Shown: positions 62,918-64,000 of the stretch, one piece after another
Numbering within the stretch: the stretch's first letter is position 1
Layout: every line of letters begins with the position of its first letter
Source of the DNA: Falsihalocynthiibacter halioticoli
GTDB taxonomy: Bacteria; Pseudomonadota; Alphaproteobacteria; Rhodobacterales; Rhodobacteraceae
Direction of reading: 5' to 3'
Length of the DNA stretch: 64,000 nucleotides
Assembly: GCF_025802015.1 (NCBI RefSeq)
Contig: NZ_JAOYFC010000001.1
Location: 186,001 to 250,000 of the forward strand
Notes under the pieces: model-generated
Told to the model about the DNA's origin: nothing
Database searches by the model: none
The model's input: the letters and a program-made list of their open reading frames with translations, nothing else
Made by a program: the position numbers and the translations under genes

Positions 62918-64000
62918 ATGAGTAACCGCGTTGAACTGGTTTTTGGTTTGGTAGGTCCGATTGGTTGCCCGATCCATCAAGCCGGTGACATTCTGGCGTC
63001 GACTCTGAAAAAGATGGATTATATTCCTGTAACGGTATCGCTCAGTTCAGAGATGGATAGACTCCTGAAAGCGAAGGGTAGCGAAGTCGATGGGCGATTT
63101 GATTCCGCGTTAGAAGAGAAAATTCTCAAAGGGAATAAAGTTCGCGAGACATTTAATAACAACGGAGTTCTCGCCGCTGAAGCTATTAGGCAGATAGTTG
63201 AATATCGAAAAGGTTTTGCAAAGAATCGTGGAGAAACAAATGCTGCAAAAATAAACGAACGAGCACTTATTCCTCTTGATGAACATGCATTCATCATCGA
63301 CCAACTTAAGCGACCTGAGGAGGTCGAGCTGCTCATCAAGGCATTTGGAAAACGCTTTGTTCAAGTATCTGTCGTCACATCTTTAGAACAACGTAGACAG
63401 TCTTTGGTCGCTCGTCTACGCAGCGAGCAACACAGCTGGGATAACGAGCGCTGTGAAGCCCATGCCGGCACGTTGATCGCGACTGATCAGAATGAACGGA
63501 GCGATGAACGTGGGCAGCGAATTTCAAAGATTTTTCATCTTGGTGATGTATTTTTCGACGGCACCTCAGAAGATTCTTTGGAGAGATCCAGCCAACGTTT
63601 CATAAAGGCCTTCTTTGGGCGCAACAATGTTGCGCCAACACGCGATGAGTTTGGCAGCTATATGGCTAAAGCTGCTTCTCTGAGATCAGTTGATCTTTCA
63701 CGGCAAGTTGGAGCTGCAATTGTAACGTCTGAAGGAGATTTGATCTCTGTCGGTTGTAATGAAGTCCCTAAGTACGGAGGCGGAAATTATTGGGATGAAG
63801 ACGCTGACAAGAAAAGAGACATTGATCTAGGTGGCGAAGCAAATAAGAATGAAATCAACAGAATAATCTCTGATTTTTTGGGTGTGCTTGAGAAGCAAGG
63901 AATAATTGCAAAGGGACAAACAGTTAATAGTATTTTGCAAAATGATGGGCACCGAAAAGCGATTAAAGGCTCGTTAATAGCTGGTGTGACAGAATATGGG
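62918..64000 (+). CDS. Anti-phage dCTP deaminase (DCD/AvcD family), 5' part, cut by window edge
   Basis: The first 361 codons are present with no stop. The N-terminus reads MSNRVELVFGLVGPIG, a P-loop-like start in which the usual lysine is replaced (GPIGC), followed by 'AFIIDQLKRPEEVELLIKAF' and 'DERGQRISKIFHLGDVFFDG'. The deaminase domain begins 'SLRSVDLSRQVGAAIVTSEG' and 'ISVGCNEVPKYGGGNYW'. This order is that of the anti-phage dCTP/dCMP deaminases (AvcD in Vibrio), which deplete deoxycytidine nucleotides during infection. The zinc-ligand HAE and PCxxC motifs should lie just beyond the edge. AAAGGA precedes the ATG. Confidence 0.88.
   Translation, partial: MSNRVELVFGLVGPIGCPIHQAGDILASTLKKMDYIPVTVSLSSEMDRLLKAKGSEVDGRFDSALEEKILKGNKVRETFNNNGVLAAEAIRQIVEYRKGFAKNRGETNAAKINERALIPLDEHAFIIDQLKRPEEVELLIKAFGKRFVQVSVVTSLEQRRQSLVARLRSEQHSWDNERCEAHAGTLIATDQNERSDERGQRISKIFHLGDVFFDGTSEDSLERSSQRFIKAFFGRNNVAPTRDEFGSYMAKAASLRSVDLSRQVGAAIVTSEGDLISVGCNEVPKYGGGNYWDEDADKKRDIDLGGEANKNEINRIISDFLGVLEKQGIIAKGQTVNSILQNDGHRKAIKGSLIAGVTEYG

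Noticed and set aside
1..64000. CRISPR arrays, insertion sequences, rRNA genes and a replication origin
   Set aside because: No regularly spaced repeats, transposase motifs, rRNA sequence or clustered DnaA boxes were noticed on reading; the scan was by eye and could miss degenerate remnants.

Overview
The window reads as a chromosomal segment of an alphaproteobacterium of the Rhodobacteraceae (Roseobacter/Rhodobacter group). The evidence is a rpoE-chrR pair divergent from an amine oxidase/DUF1365/DUF3833/SDR operon, petP-petR, a petABC cytochrome bc1 operon, a gene-transfer-agent-type head spike gene pair, and moderate-to-high GC with dense ATGA-coupled operons. No plasmid, rRNA, IS or CRISPR signature was seen.

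Layout. 1-4194: a group IV sigma factor with its zinc anti-sigma factor (cut by the left edge), divergent from a four-gene membrane/lipid stress operon. Two TGATCC boxes lie back to back between them. 4367-24535: a polysaccharide locus with a priming sugar transferase, dTDP-rhamnose synthesis (rfbCBDA), Wzx-like flippase, Wzy-like polymerase, sulfotransferase, glycosyltransferases, an epimerase, an O-antigen-ligase-family protein, a Wzc-type BY-kinase and a beta-mannosidase. Two genes resembling the head spike proteins of the Rhodobacter gene transfer agent (GhsA/GhsB), plus two small secreted proteins, interrupt it at 15439-17728. 24619-50951: mostly housekeeping genes, namely tRNA-Leu, an NDUFA9-like protein, uppP, gltDB, mtgA, queG, ilvE, petPR, a histone-deacetylase-like enzyme, xseB-ispA-dxs, adenine deaminase plus AMP nucleosidase, HU, CcdA plus thioredoxin, and aroC. 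51045-54400: a TPP riboswitch and thiBPQ thiamine transporter. 54468-57178: petABC. 57348-61379: two GSTs, a PaiB-like protein, mtaB and dapF, ending at tRNA-Lys (61486-61561).

61562-64000 is an accessory segment behind tRNA-Lys. It has a 577-base stretch with no recognised gene, an orphan 119-residue protein, a divergent 51-residue charged protein, and the first 361 codons of a protein matching the anti-phage dCTP deaminase (DCD/AvcD) family, which runs off the right edge. This looks like the edge of a defence island.

Two points stand out. The first is the head-spike pair convergent with, and inside, a capsule-type polysaccharide cluster: adhesin genes lie next to genes for a possible receptor. 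The second is the nucleotide-depletion defence gene with small unknown neighbours behind tRNA-Lys. All functional calls are by reading protein motifs; no database search was run.
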